A stretch of 64,000 nt of DNA from Stratiolaelaps scimitus (lineage: Eukaryota; Arthropoda; Arachnida; Mesostigmata; Laelapidae). The stretch is taken from NCBI GenBank assembly GCA_019614645.1, contig JABWDB010000013.1, forward strand, positions 1,736,001 to 1,800,000. Direction: 5' to 3'. The notes under the pieces are model-generated. The model searched no databases, had not been told where the DNA came from, and saw only the letters and a list, made by a program, of their open reading frames with translations. Positions 1 through 13,900 of this stretch are shown here, piece by piece. The translations under genes were made by a program, and so were the position numbers. The first letter of the stretch is position 1; every line of letters begins with the position of its first letter.

Positions 1-921
<921 letters not shown>

Positions 922-1199
922 ATGCTTCTGTGCTGGCTGGGGCTTGTAGGTTGCTGGACCGTCTGGGGTCTAGTGGTCTCGCTGCCACGTGTGTATTTGT
1001 TTTGGGACGAAGCGTTCTCCTGTCGAGTCCCGTCTCCACCCGCCGATCTGCCGGGTAATTTGGCACCTCGTACGATTATTGTGATTATACTACCGTCTGC
1101 CCGCACACCCGGAGACGTTTTCACCATCTCCGGAGTCGACAGTCTGGCGCGCGAGCGTCCGCCAGACCCTTTCAAGACCGTTATACATCAGCAGGCAGC
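922..1199 (+). CDS. Possible first coding exon (signal peptide) of the SVEP1-like gene
   Basis: An ATG at 922 opens a frame whose first about 26 residues are strongly hydrophobic (MLLCWLGLVGCWTVW...), as in a signal peptide. Before the stop there is a donor-like GTAAAG at 1200, leaving codon phase 2. That is the phase needed by the vWA exon at 10250, which has no ATG of its own upstream of its domain. The rest of the peptide is Pro/Arg-rich and matches nothing I recognise. It would imply a 9-kb first intron. It could equally be a chance frame in a GC-rich patch. Confidence 0.25.
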
Positions 1200-4100
1200 G
1201 TAAAGACTCTTCTTTTGAAAAACTCGACGAGCTTCTCACGGTTAGCATTCGCTAAAGTGACACACAGTGAGGCAGTGTGCGTTCGGGGCTTCTTGAGACA
1301 TCGGCTGGGCGGAGCGATGAACTAAATCGCTGTGGGTGTGTCACCAGACGCGACAGTAACAGCGAAGCCACGGCGACTGATTCCATGTAAGCACATGAAT
1401 CAAAAAACGCGGAAATGAACAGGCATACGGGCTCGTACGAACACTCATAACAACCTTGAGAGATAAGGGCGCAAATAAATCGTTCAGAGTTCCGGAAGGC
1501 TTAGCCCATGTGGGCTTGCATAGTATAATCGTTGTGGTGGATGTCTAGTCGTAAAATCATCAGTGCCTTCAGAAGAACGCCTACTTTCAGCCTTAAGCCG
1601 AGTGTTTACAAGATCAACATATTTACATAGGCACCAGTAGTCTAATCCCTGCATGGGCTTACATAATAAAGTTAGCTAGTAGTAGTTAGTGGGTAGGTTA
1701 ACTATGTATTATGCATCTTGTTAATTAATTCCAATTACTATCGTTAATATGGACAGCGTTCCCATGACATCCTCTAATTTCCATGCACTTATGACCACCA
1801 CTGCTGCTGCTGCCGCTGCCGCTGCTCAGGGACGCTGGTCATAATACCCATCCTGTTACGCCACCGGATCGTTCGGGAGTGCGTTTGCTCTTATTGCTTT
1901 TCTCAAAGCGCTGTTCTCTGGAATTGACTTCATCCCTACGTATCCAGCGGAATTCAACTCTGGCACACACACACACTCACACAGGCACACAGCCATATGT
2001 ATAATATGGCAAAGGCAAGATGAAGGATAGGATTAACGCACTAGCTTTAGCACCATAGTTCGCATTACATCAGCGGATGGCCGCGGAGGAGAAACCATTT
2101 CATGGACGCACATCGAATTCGACTCTCAACATCTGCCGACTGATCATTCCCCCCCCTGTGGTGAATTACCCTTCAAAATTGACGACTGTAATGTACAAGA
2201 GAATGTTGAACGACGCTGCTGGCAATGCATCGTCAATCGACTAACATCAGATACACAGATACACACACATGTGATGTTGTTGTTGTTGTTGTTTTGGCTG
2301 TATCTCAACGCGAGCGGCGGGGGAGGTTATGCCTAGGTGAGCAACCAGTCAGGCCACTGATAGCTCAAACTGTGACTAATACTGACGCAGAGTGCTGTCA
2401 ATGGCATTGGACTCGGGCGGAAGCGAAGATGAGATTCACAACAGCACCGGCAAGGCACACACGCCTTCACGAAAATAGTGGTGGGTTGTGTACGGCCCCT
2501 TATCATATATATATATATATCATATATCACTAGCTAAGTAATGCTACTATTACCACTGGTTCCAATGAGACTCTTTCTTCTCTGTCGGCTTCGCCTCCCC
2601 CTATTTCAGCTTCGTGGACCACCACGACTTGGCGGAGTGGCATCGAGACGACAGACACGACTCACTACGAGTTGCTTTTCCACTGCTGCAGCTGCTGATG
2701 CTGCTACCGAGTCGTGAGTAAACCCCGAGGAACTGTGCGAAAAGAGGCTCAAGAACGGCCCCAGGCAGCCGCAAGATCGCCGCCGTTCGGGATAGCCCTT
2801 CGAAGTCAGTAAGTGACTGTACTCTGAATGGCAGCAGTAGCAACGACGAAAACGACGCACGAGGCGGTGTAGGCTGCGGCTGCGTGATGGTCATCGTGGT
2901 GTGGCGTGTCTCTCTCGATGGCGCCACCGCTCGAAGCGACGAAGCAAACACACACACACACCGGTGGTGTCGGCGCTCTCCTCAATGTACACCACCTCTG
3001 AGGGCAAGACCAACAGCGGCAAAGGCGGTGGCAACGGTAGCGGCTGGCGCGCGCGCGCGGGCGCGCGGGCGAGCGAGCAGCAATATCAGGCACGAACCGG
3101 CAAAGATGAAGCGGTGACCAAGTGGTGACTATGGCGTCGCTGGCGGTGGCCGAAAGAAAGCGTTCTGTCCTGAGACTCGCGCCGGATATTATACCCGGCC
3201 GATCTCTACGAGCGATAGCCGAAGCCGGAGAGACGTCGAGAGGGGTACATGGAGAGACAAAATACACACCACAGATACGCACATAGAGGACAGAGAGTGA
3301 GTGAGAGAGAGACAGAGAGAGGGACAGATCTATAGATACATAGACAGATATTATAGATAGAAAAGCAGATACACAGAGAGTCGGAGGAAGTCAGTTAGTG
3401 TTGCCAAAAGTCTCGATGAGAAACAAACCATATGTATGCGCTGTGCAGTGAATCGTGTTGAGACGTTGCGCGACCACCCACTCGAGTGTGCGCTCTTCAG
3501 CCGCAGCAGTATGCCGATAACATGTGACGACGCCAACAGACTCGACAAAGCCGAAGGACTACGAGAAACAAAGATAATGCGCGACAATTTCGTTCTTGTT
3601 CGTGATTTGCCGTAGTGATGAGTTGTGTCTCTGTCGCGCACCGCATCTGTGCCGACGAACGCCGGGACATGATGGATTAAGCTCCCCCCAGGGATGATAG
3701 CTGCTACGTAATGGTGCTCAACGCCTTGCGTTGTTGATCGGTTAGGCATCAGCGAAGAGCTGACGTGCGTCATTGTAATTGTTGTTAACAGTTATCACCG
3801 ATGAAAGTAATGCCTTCTTCTGCCGGCCGTGGTAAGGATCACCAAGTTCGATTCACAGTTATACTCGCAGCTGAAGTACATAGACGCGCGTCTAACCGGT
3901 GATATATTATGATGATGATGATTATTGCTAGTATAATGTATATGTTTCTTATCGACAGCCGTAAATTAGGTACCGCAGCTTAGCTCTCTCTCTCTCTCTC
4001 CCTCTCACCGGCTCTATATATATATATATATATACGTGGTGAAGTCGCATTGTGCTGACCGCATTCGATACGAATCGTGATATGTGCCAGCGCAGCTACT

Positions 4101-7100
4101 TAACCGTAGCCCTGTCCATGAATGAATCTCGCCCTATCGTCAGCATCTGTGGTAGGGTCTCACCAGTGGGAGCTGACCATTGTTAATGATGATGCAGCTC
4201 TACCTGTAGGTTAGGTAGAGTACCACACTCTAATTGGTTCTAGTGGCATCAAGGATAATAAATACTATAGATAACGATGCAGTGTTCATATGTACCGCGT
4301 CGAAACGAAAACACTAATAGCTTTAGAGGCGGTTGGAGGAGCTTTGAGAAGGCCATGCAACTTTTGACAGATTCACTCAGAACGATTCTATTCATCGCTA
4401 CGGTATTTTTCTTTTGAGATTGATCCTCTTTTCTGAGCTGAAACCCTCAGCTCCTCGCCTATCTGACAGGTCTCAGCGCTTAGTCTTAAAGTATTACTGT
4501 AGGGGCCACCTTTGCTTATTTTCTCTACCTTACTCGTACCTGGCAGGAATCCTCAGATAAAGAAAGATGATGATAAAGAACTCCAGAGATTCTTCGCGTC
4601 TGACAGGATTTGATCCCAGTCCACATGTCACTCTGGTCTACCCCTCGAAGAATTCGAACTCGGGACAAACACTGATTAACACAATCAAGGGATTGTAAAT
4701 TACTATTAAAATATTTGTCAGCTCCAGTTGATAATAACAATAATGATAAGTTTATGATATCTCTTTGAGCTCTTTGGGCATCGAACCAGCGACTCTATGG
4801 TTCTCAAGTTCACGGCGTTAATCGATTGAAAACGGTGCTAGCAAATCGGAACGAATGTCTCTGATACGATATTGCAATTCGACGAGAAAAACATACTATG
4901 ACAGTACAAGCATGATCGGCATCCGGAATTGGCGTACATTTTAATACCATTATGGCGTTCCTGATTGTGCTGAGACGAGCAATATATGAGCTATGAACCT
5001 TAGAAAGTCACGCATACCGGTTGCTCTGTGCTACTTCTTTTCGTTTGGATTTAACGCAGTCAGCCGGAGATCAGGTTTCGTCAATACTGTCTGACGTAAT
5101 CTTGACGGACGAGCTTGCTTTGCAAAGCATACGTCATCGACTAAAGCCGCGTGACAGCACCAGCCCCGCACCAACTCTGTGCGTCAATCATCCAATTCTC
5201 GAAGATTCCCGCTATCAACAAAATAAATGCATTTTACCTTACCGAATTTGAAAGCGCTAACACTTCTCAGGAGGGCATCGAGCAGCTCTCTAGCAACGGC
5301 GGCTAACTCTCGGCGCGCCGCCTCAACTTAAAGTCGGTCTTGGAATTACCACCATTTCGACCTTCCTGACTCTATCTTCGACAGTCTCCGATCAGGGTTT
5401 CTGGTTGCTACACGGCACGAGACGTCCTCATTGAGAAAGAGAGAACAAAAAAACACAATGGTTTTAGAGAAATATGGTCGTCCCGCGAGTTTCCACTCAA
5501 GGCCTTATCCTTTGTCCTCGTCAAAAAGATACAGGTATTAAGATCGGGGCCCGTCTTTGTGGCGCCGTTCTGACGGTTGGCAACGCCAGAGCCCACACGG
5601 CGAGCGGCTTCGATTTCATAACGCCGCCATACGGCCTCCGCCGCTTTTACCGTTGTAAATTTTCCCTCAGACATATATTTATGTTATGCGACAAATGTTT
5701 GGAAACACGTCCGCCATCTCTCAATCGGACTCGTCTGTACGCCTCGTGTCGCGCAATTCCCCCAGACAGCAAGAAAAAAAGCCCGCGTCGCAGTCGTCTC
5801 GTCGGCTGGCATCAACAAAAACGCCAGCTGTAGCGTGGTTGATTACATCCACGCCACCCCGTGGTGCCCGGTCGGTTACCTAAGCACGTATGCCAAACAT
5901 TGGCTTGAACACGAGCTGAACAGAGCTAAGCTCGCTCAACCACTGGCGAATATAAACACGTTATGACGGATGCGGGTCATCGGTCAATTAGCGTAAAGAA
6001 AGCTGAAAGTCATGTTTTTGTTTTTGGAGAGAGAATTTACGCTCTTGAGTCGTTGGCATGCTTAGCCGCGCGTGTCAGCCCGCCTTACGGCTTTACCGAA
6101 TCCAGTGTGATCGTTTCTGCTGGCTCGGTTCGGGTGACAATTGTTTGCATATCGTACGAAGATTGACGTATCGAATTAACTAATTCAGGCTATTCGTCAA
6201 GGACGCAAACGATTCGTGGTATTTTCTCATTTTGAGGGTATACCACAAAGATCTAGAAGCCAGTGATTAGTTCTGAAGATCAAGGATGATTGCACCATTT
6301 AGAGCACACTCGTTAGGCTAGCTTCTAACGAGGACCGGGATCATTAACAGCGAGCTTTTTTATAATTACCATCGCAGAACAGAAGTTCTCTAACAGACAA
6401 ACAAACATATGGTTTCCCAGTACACGTATGCATACTTGGATAAAAAAAATGTTTACTAACCCTTTAGTAACCTTCGTTAGTTGTAATAGGCATCAGTGGT
6501 GTATAGTGGCTTACCCTCCAGGTTTCAAGGCCGATTAGGCATTTTCTGAATGTTATTCAACAGATCGGGACCTGCCTTAGCGTTTTAGCCAAAAGTGCAT
6601 CTTTGAGATATCGGCGTGTATACAGATGCCGTCGTGACATTGAAAGCCATTTACCACCTTTATGGAATCGACTTCTTGCCGAGTCAAACGTCTAGATTCA
6701 CGTTCATGAAAACATTTCATTCGTCAAGGTATTATTTACTTATTACAGCTATTATATTTATTAATGATTCGATGTCAGTGACAAAAACATCTATGTACAT
6801 ACAGTGTCTCTGTGGAACTTCGTTTGTAATTATTCGTGCCCAATGCTTCGTGGCCGGTTGCAAAAAAGTCGCAAAACATTTGACTTGAAAATCCCTATGA
6901 AATAAATTCGCGACGTTACGAGATAAGAATACAGCTATACACGTTTAGGCAGTCATGCTCGTGATGAATGTGATGTCCTCCCTCCGATCGTACGCCTATC
7001 AATGGAAGCATTTCTAGGACAGCGTTGCAATTTGCATCTGACATTTTGTTTATCGGCGACGCTAATGACGTGCATCTTTGACTATGGCAAAATGCCTCTT

Positions 7101-10100
7101 GAAGTGCCTTCTTGTGATATGACATTGTCACGTGGCTTCGACCTATTAAAAGGCCATAGGTCTAGGCGAGTGTTGGCGACAAGCTTCCAACTTGCGCTTT
7201 GTTCGTCGTCTCCCGCGGCGCATAGGCTGACCGATTTGCTTATTAATCACGAGAGAGAATATCAGCTTGGGCTACAGTGTGAGAGAACGCGTTTCTCAGC
7301 CGATACAGCACGATCGGTAGAGAGGCGAGCGAAGGTGGCGATGTTCGCAGACTACGACGAACATTCAGAGATGCCGTATCGAATAGTGTAAATCATACAC
7401 TTGGATTATCTCTGTCAGCATATTTGTCTATCAATCTATATATGTCGTGTGTTATCGGCTGTAGCGAATAAGCCTGTTAAGTCAATCATTGAGCCACGAT
7501 GACAGCACACACGCATACACATTGTAAGCCGGTATAAACAGCTGTCCCAAGAGCTCAAGCGATATGACCAATTCGATTACTAGTGAGCCCTCAATGCATT
7601 AGCAAACACCTCAACAGGATGAAATCAAATTCGAATGGAAACAAACCAAGAAATAAAAATAAGCGACTATATATCGACATACTACAATATTAAAAGTATT
7701 GTAAACACCCAAAACAAAAATAATTTTTTTAATTCAAATCATTTTTAATCAAGAATAATTGCGGTTCGAGGGATTCGTTATATTTCTCAAGAATATATAT
7801 CCCATAATGTAAAAAAGGTAAATTTGACTTTCATAGACGTGTTACGCCGTCAGAGAACCTATATATTTGTGTTCTATGGGTGTCCCTTTAGACGTGGTAA
7901 ATCTGGGCACATGAAATTCATACATATATCGTTGTAAAATTCGTGTCCGTTGAGTAGGGGCTCAATAGTATGGATTCGTTTAAGGTTTTCTAAGGTTTTG
8001 TTAGAGAGAATAATTCTCGTGTAAACTGAGATTCTCAGAGCGCCAAAAAAAGGCTAATTAGTAAAGGTCGATTCCAAATCATAGGCAATGCAACTAATCC
8101 TCAATATTTGTAGATCAGCGCTTAGTTTAACATGTATCAATACCGAACAGGCACGACGGAGATTCGGCATGTGAGTTTCTCTTGCATGCTATTCAACTAT
8201 TCGCCATCCTTACAAGGGCGCCTTCGTGAAACTAATGGGTGTAACCTATTATTCTACGGAGATTACGTTGATGCGGACGAGGCACATAATGTTCCGGAGC
8301 AGAATCCTTAAAAACCTGTGTGGTACATTGTGGCGTATCTTATTGATCATCAATGTTTTCGCCGCGTTGTTACGCTCAACTTTGTACGTCACGATATTCG
8401 CATTTGTGATAGAAATCGTTCCAATTTCGGTCTGTTATTCGTGATAATTATTTTGGTACAAACAAAATGACTGCGGGACAGGGGTATGAACAATTTGTGT
8501 TAAGCGTATGCCATATCACGTCATATCATACCATTTTATAAAGGCTAACATCTAGTATTGAGAGCTTAGATCTCAAATCTCATATTCAATATACCACAAG
8601 ACGTATATTCCGAAGCTTCCATGCTGTATAAATGCATACGATTTTATATATGATTGGCGTTATAAATAGACCTATTGGCTAGACAATCCAGCCGAAGCGG
8701 CACCCTCGACTAAAATTTAGCGAAAGCCATTAAAATGAATAGGTCCCTTGGTATAACGCTGTATACGTCGTTGCTCTGTTCTGGCAAGCCAACGGATGAC
8801 GTCTCATGGTCATAAATCGGTTTTCGAGAAATGCCACACGACATCGATATTAAGGACCTTAACTATTCCCCGGCATCGGACTTGGAATTGATCGGTTCTT
8901 GCAACCGATATGGTCAGCTGAGTCAAGAGATGTCTTCTCCACTACCAACTACTACAGCTAGACAAGGAAAACGTCTACTAAATGAACGCCTATATATTAT
9001 TCTTTCTGTTGTATAGCGTTATACCCAATAGCGATCTTTGTCATCGACATTAAGCTTAATACCTACACGTGGCTGTATGGACCATATGCCATTTGTTTTA
9101 CCTAGTCGCCGTACAGAGCTATGACGTTCTAATCGGATTGTTGGCTTCGTTTGCGTTGTGACGATCTGAATTTCAAATAGGCTGCGAATCGGAGCTGTCT
9201 TCCAGCTATTCTGTTTTCTGTGTTCCACAATACGCACGGCGGGCAGCGTAACAGCAGTATATAGTATATGTATTACAGTACAACTGTGTGTAGCGAACGC
9301 TTCAAGGCAATTTCATACAAGACGAGAACGTGTGCCACCCAGCCATACTGTTCGCCTTAAGCCAAATAGCCGTTAAACCTCGATTGCGTCTGAACCGAGA
9401 GGTACAACGCGTTGTACGATACGACGTATTTCCGTTTGTGCTGTATATCTATGTGTGTGTGTGTGTAACCAATACGAATCTGCCAAAAATGTTTGACAGC
9501 TTTTTAGTATCGGAGAATCAACAGTAGAGATTTCGAATTTCCCTGCTTAGATATTCGGGAGAGCCCTGAATATCTACTATAAGCCGCTTACCAGACAAAG
9601 GTGAAATAATTTATTATTTATTATTTAAAACCTTATGGGTAAATAAACAATAGGAAATCACTTGAATTTGCAATGCGATACCTAGGAGACCCGACGGCTG
9701 CCTCGGTATTCACTTACCTGTTACCGTTAAAGGTTGCAGACCTTCTAGATAATACTTTTGGGAGAAAATTGCTGCAGCAATAACAACAAACTGGCATTAA
9801 TTGAAATTTCGCTGAGCGAGAAATTTGCCGTAAAAATAGCGGGTACACCGGCAGCAATGACCTATCTAGTAGGCTCGATATATAGAGATACTATAGGTGA
9901 AATGTTTTCGAAAGCGCAGGTTTTTTCTTGATTCATACCATCAACTAAAAAGGCTCTGATGACGAGGCAAATCCGTCGGAGCCTTGATTAACTTTATTAC
10001 TTTTATCAGTATTTTATTGCCACCAACTGGACCATACGTCGTCAGCGGGTAGAAATCAGATTACCTTTGATAGAAACGTTGTCAAGAACCAACGTGACCC

Positions 10101-10249
10101 TTGAACGAATTGCTCAGGGCGATTTGTTTAGGAGAGATCTTGATTGCAGACAATAGTGATAATTTTTGCATACCTTTTTGCACATGTTTAGCGTTCTGTT
10201 GTCGTCTGTTTCCCCACCTGTCTTCTGATGGACTTACAGCTAATTTCAG
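1200..10249. other. Intergenic or first-intron sequence; no certain gene
   Basis: Nine kilobases with no recognisable coding sequence. It holds a CA run near 1966-1992, a GC-rich patch at about 2250-3800 with GA-rich tracts (3298-3330), a TC tract then AT tract at 3983-4034, and a SINE-like repeat at 4440-4672. Near 4750-4860 the minus strand has another tRNA-like patch (a B-box-like GGTTCGATGCC). Open frames around 5400-5880 and 7000-7390 show no family I know. If exon 922-1199 is real, all of this is the first intron of the SVEP1-like gene. Confidence 0.55.
4440..4672 (-). repeat. SINE-like interspersed repeat, copy 1
   Basis: Read on the minus strand, this stretch aligns to 24207-24435 (+). 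Shared blocks include TGGGAT(C/T)AAAT, GAGACGCG-like then GGAGTTCTTTATCATC, AATAAGCAAAG(G/A)TGGCCCC, and CCTGTCAGAT(A/C)GG followed by GCTGAGGGT. A tRNA B-box-like GTTCGAATTC sits at the 5' end on this strand. Two diverged copies 20 kb apart in opposite orientation suggest a tRNA-derived SINE family. Confidence 0.65.
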
Positions 10250-10907
10250 CCGACAAAGTTGCTGCGTCTTTCTCTTTGCGCTCCTTCACTTCGTGCGGCC
10301 AAGTTCGACGTCGAATGAGATTGTCGAGTATCCACTGCCGACGCTTGATGCCGCAATTGACATGAAGAAGCTCGAGCAGCAGAGTGAGAGACTGAGAAAT
10401 TCATTGACATCGCTACACAACTCGGCGAGCGGTATCGACATAGCATTTCTCGTCGACTCGTCACTCTCGGTGGGCCTTGCCAACTTCGAGCTGGAGCTTC
10501 GCTTTGTCAAGAAGATTCTAGCTGATTTCAGTGTAAGCCATTTACGCAAAAACGCCACTAGGGTGACCCTTGTGACGTTCAGCTCGCCTGATCGAGTTGT
10601 TACTCATGTTGACTTCATCTCGCCAAATGGAACGGGATCCCGGCATCTTAGTCGGCATAAGTGTTCACTTATGGCGGAGCTTGCTCATATCAAATATGTC
10701 GGTGGTCTGACGTACACTCTCGGCGCTATGAAGATAGCCGATGAGGTTCTGCGCGCAAGCAATCGATCGGTGCCTCAAGTTGTGTTCCTTGTCACTGATG
10801 GATTTTCCAACGGTGGTGACCCGAAGCCGGTGGCGCGAAAACTCAAATCACATGGGGTGACCATTTTCACGTTTGGCATCAGGAACGGAAATGTCAAAGA
10901 GCTTCAG
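10250..10907 (+). CDS. SVEP1: SVEP1-like exon: vWA domain, main part
   Basis: The acceptor is TAATTTCAG ending at 10249 after a pyrimidine-rich stretch; a weaker alternative ends at 10303. Both enter in phase 2, and the donor is CAG|GTAAGG. The peptide carries the MIDAS motif FLVDSSLSV, then VTFSS, GGLTYT and VTDGFSNGGDPKP, all typical of SVEP1 vWA. No in-frame ATG precedes the domain except one at an MKKLEQQ segment, so the initiator lies in another exon. Confidence 0.9.
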
Positions 10908-13900
10908 GTAAGGTAGAGCGCTTCACGTAATAGAATTCGTACACATGATATGCTATTGTCTTGATTCAAACCAAAAGACAACGATATAAATATGACTGTG
11001 GAAATGAAAAACAAGATTTGTCTGTAGTTACAAGTCGAAGGTGCGAGGTATGAGTTACATAATCACGGAGCGGGATAATCCTCATGTATAGAAGTGCAGG
11101 AAGAAACAAACGTGTGTCCAAGAAGACAACGCAGTTGACATTTGCAGGATATGGCCACGAGCCGGAAGGAACATTGCTTCATAGTGAACTCGTTCGAAGA
11201 GTTTGAAGCCTTGGCTCGACGCGCCCTTCACCAGGATCTCGCGGTGGGTGACTTCGAGCCTCTTGATCTATCCCAGTGTAACGGATTATGCTCGGGCGGA
11301 CAGCCCTGCTGTCAGCCGGGGGCGCGTTGCGTCTGCGGCACCACCTCTGGTTTTTTCAGCTGTCTCTGTCCCCGGGGCCAATATGGAACGGGTCTCAAGG
11401 GTGAATGCAAACGTGAGTTGGTCTTACTTATAGAATTAAATCACAATAAATCTTCTGCTTCAGGCAGTGCACAGATTAGTTAGTCAGGCACAGTTATAAC
11501 ACTGAACTTTCAGTTCAGAGTTATTCAGGTATACGCATGACTATTTTCAACATACACCCTCAAAGACATTTACTGATTCATTCATTCCTCGACGGTTCTC
11601 ACCACAAACAGCGTGTCCACGAGGAACCTACCAACCTCGATTCGTGCACGGCGGCATCGAGGAGTGCTTGCCCTGTCCAGGCGTTCATCGAACGTCTCCG
11701 CCTGGCAGTCGCTCCAAGGAGCAATGCGCCTGCAAGAGTGGTTTTACAACCCCTGTGTCGCGGAACAGCACTCTCTGCACGCGTAAGTAACGGAAGTAAA
11801 ACTAAGCATTGCTATGCCGGGTTAAATGGAGGTTTATGTGATACCTAGTAAAGACCCCTCTTAGTTTTCGTTGTCTTGGCTGATGCCCGGCTGACTTTTC
11901 TGCTGATCAACCTGATGCAAGGTTTTCCGCGATCACCAAAAACAGGAGGACTTAGACCTTGGGCGCACACGTTTTTAGCGTCCATAACCTTCCCTGAATT
12001 CGGTGTTAGGACGTCACTATAGTCACACAGCGTGAAACGTGAACCTAACTCACCTCTTCACAATTTTCTTTTGCTTCATATATATATTATTAATCTTTGT
12101 TACTATTGACGTGTTCGCTGTCAGCGGTTCGTTGCCCTGCCCTGGTGGCCCCATTAAATGGTTTCCTCGTGAACGACAAATGCGAAAGTGTATTCAACGC
12201 GGCGTGCGGAGTAGCATGTGAAACGGGGTACAAATTGTCCGGTCCGAGCATACTCGTTTGCAATCAAGACGGCCACTGGAGTGGCGAGATGCCTAAATGC
12301 CACAGTACGTATACTAACCAAAATAATAAGAAACGATTGTAATCTACAATTTCTATTTCTATATATATATATATATAAATATATACATACCTATTCTTTA
12401 TGCTGTAAGACAGAATACAAAAATAGATAAAAATGAATCAGGTTAACATCGACGAGGAATCTTAAGAGAACTATTACTGATTGAGACAAGTAGCCAGAGT
12501 TAAGAGATGCGGATGTTCGTTTACGCTCGACCCCAAGCCCTTCTCTCATTTCACACCGTCATTTAACCGTACGGCTACATTATTACGAGACATGTTGGGA
12601 GATATGATCCTAACGAACTCTCTTAGGTCTGGAGAGATCTGCGAGTTAGTAGTGTGTTGCTTCCCGTTTTTGTTCCTGTCGTGCCGGGCATAGAGCGCAA
12701 ATGTCAGGAGCTGAGCGCGCCAAACTTCGGCTGGATGAAGTGTACAACGAGGTCGTACCAGTTCGAAACTGAGTGTGAGTTCGGCTGCAATGAGGGCTTT
12801 GTTCTTGTCGGGTCAAAGCGGAGGAACTGCCTCGCTGTGGCCCATTGGGATGGCCTGTCAGCTACATGCCGACGTAAGTGTCTTTCGTTACGGTCCAGGG
12901 TTTTATCTGGTGTTCTATTGATGATTTGGCGATCTCCACAAGAAAAGTGGGAATTGCAATCTCACAAGCTCACGTGAGAGCAAGTCACGCGAGAGCTTTT
13001 ATTTGGATTCTTGTTTATTCTTAAAATACGGAATTACTACTGCTCGAGGGAAGTATTAATTCGATTAGATATTGAAGGAGGTCAATTGTAAAGGGGTCCG
13101 TCTGATGAAGCAATGCCGAAAGTAGTTGTACCGTGGACGTCAAATGTTGCTTGTGAGTCAGCCCACAGGAAAATTTACTAGGAGATCAGTTATAATGTTG
13201 TATATAATTAAATCGGCTGATTAAGTAGTTAGGTGTGTTTTCAAAACGGCATTAATGAATTTTTATATTGATGTAAGTGCTTCTATATGGCCACCAATGC
13301 TGATTTGAAAGACATACCGTCTAGCGCAAGCGTTAAGCTGAAATCTGTGATAAATCAAAAAAAGTACAACTTGAATTATACTTTCAGTGTCGCCAATTTC
13401 AAAATCGAATTCTATCGATATGCAAAATGAATGAGGCTTTTCCGAACTCAACAGGATGCCTTGTCGATGCGAGATACGAATGATAACAAACACCGCATAA
13501 CAACATCATGACCTACTCTCCCCCCTGGCCTCGTTTACAGAGATTTACTGTCCTGCTCTTGAAGTTCCTGGAAACGGAAAGATTCTTCCACCATCGTGCA
13601 ATTCCAGTAGGGGTACATTTGGAGATCAGTGTCGCTACCGGTGTCAGGACGGCTACCGTCTTACTGGGCCCTCGTCAAGAGAATGCATCTATCCTGGCGT
13701 GTGGACCAATCACCAGGTGCTGACCAGGTGCGCCGGTACGTGTTTTAGGGGCACAGCAAACACAATCGTTTCAATTTTCACTGATAATTAAGCGAACATT
13801 TCGTTTGTCGTCGCAGATAATGGTAAAATGAACAATATTTAGACTGACTAAATACGATTTATAATCACCAATATCTTGTTCATATTTGCGAAGGTAATAA

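Noticed and set aside
2806..3282. 158-codon minus-strand frame
   Set aside because: It lies in a GC-rich patch with CA and CG runs; the Cys/Arg-rich content reflects base composition.
4750..4860. Possible tRNA gene (GGTTCGATGCC on the minus strand)
   Set aside because: It resembles the T arm and anticodon arm of a tRNA, but no matching acceptor stem was found. More likely another SINE relic.
5408..5833. Overlapping open frames on both strands near 5.4-5.8 kb
   Set aside because: No known motif, no clear start or splice context; might be an old transposon remnant but I cannot support it.
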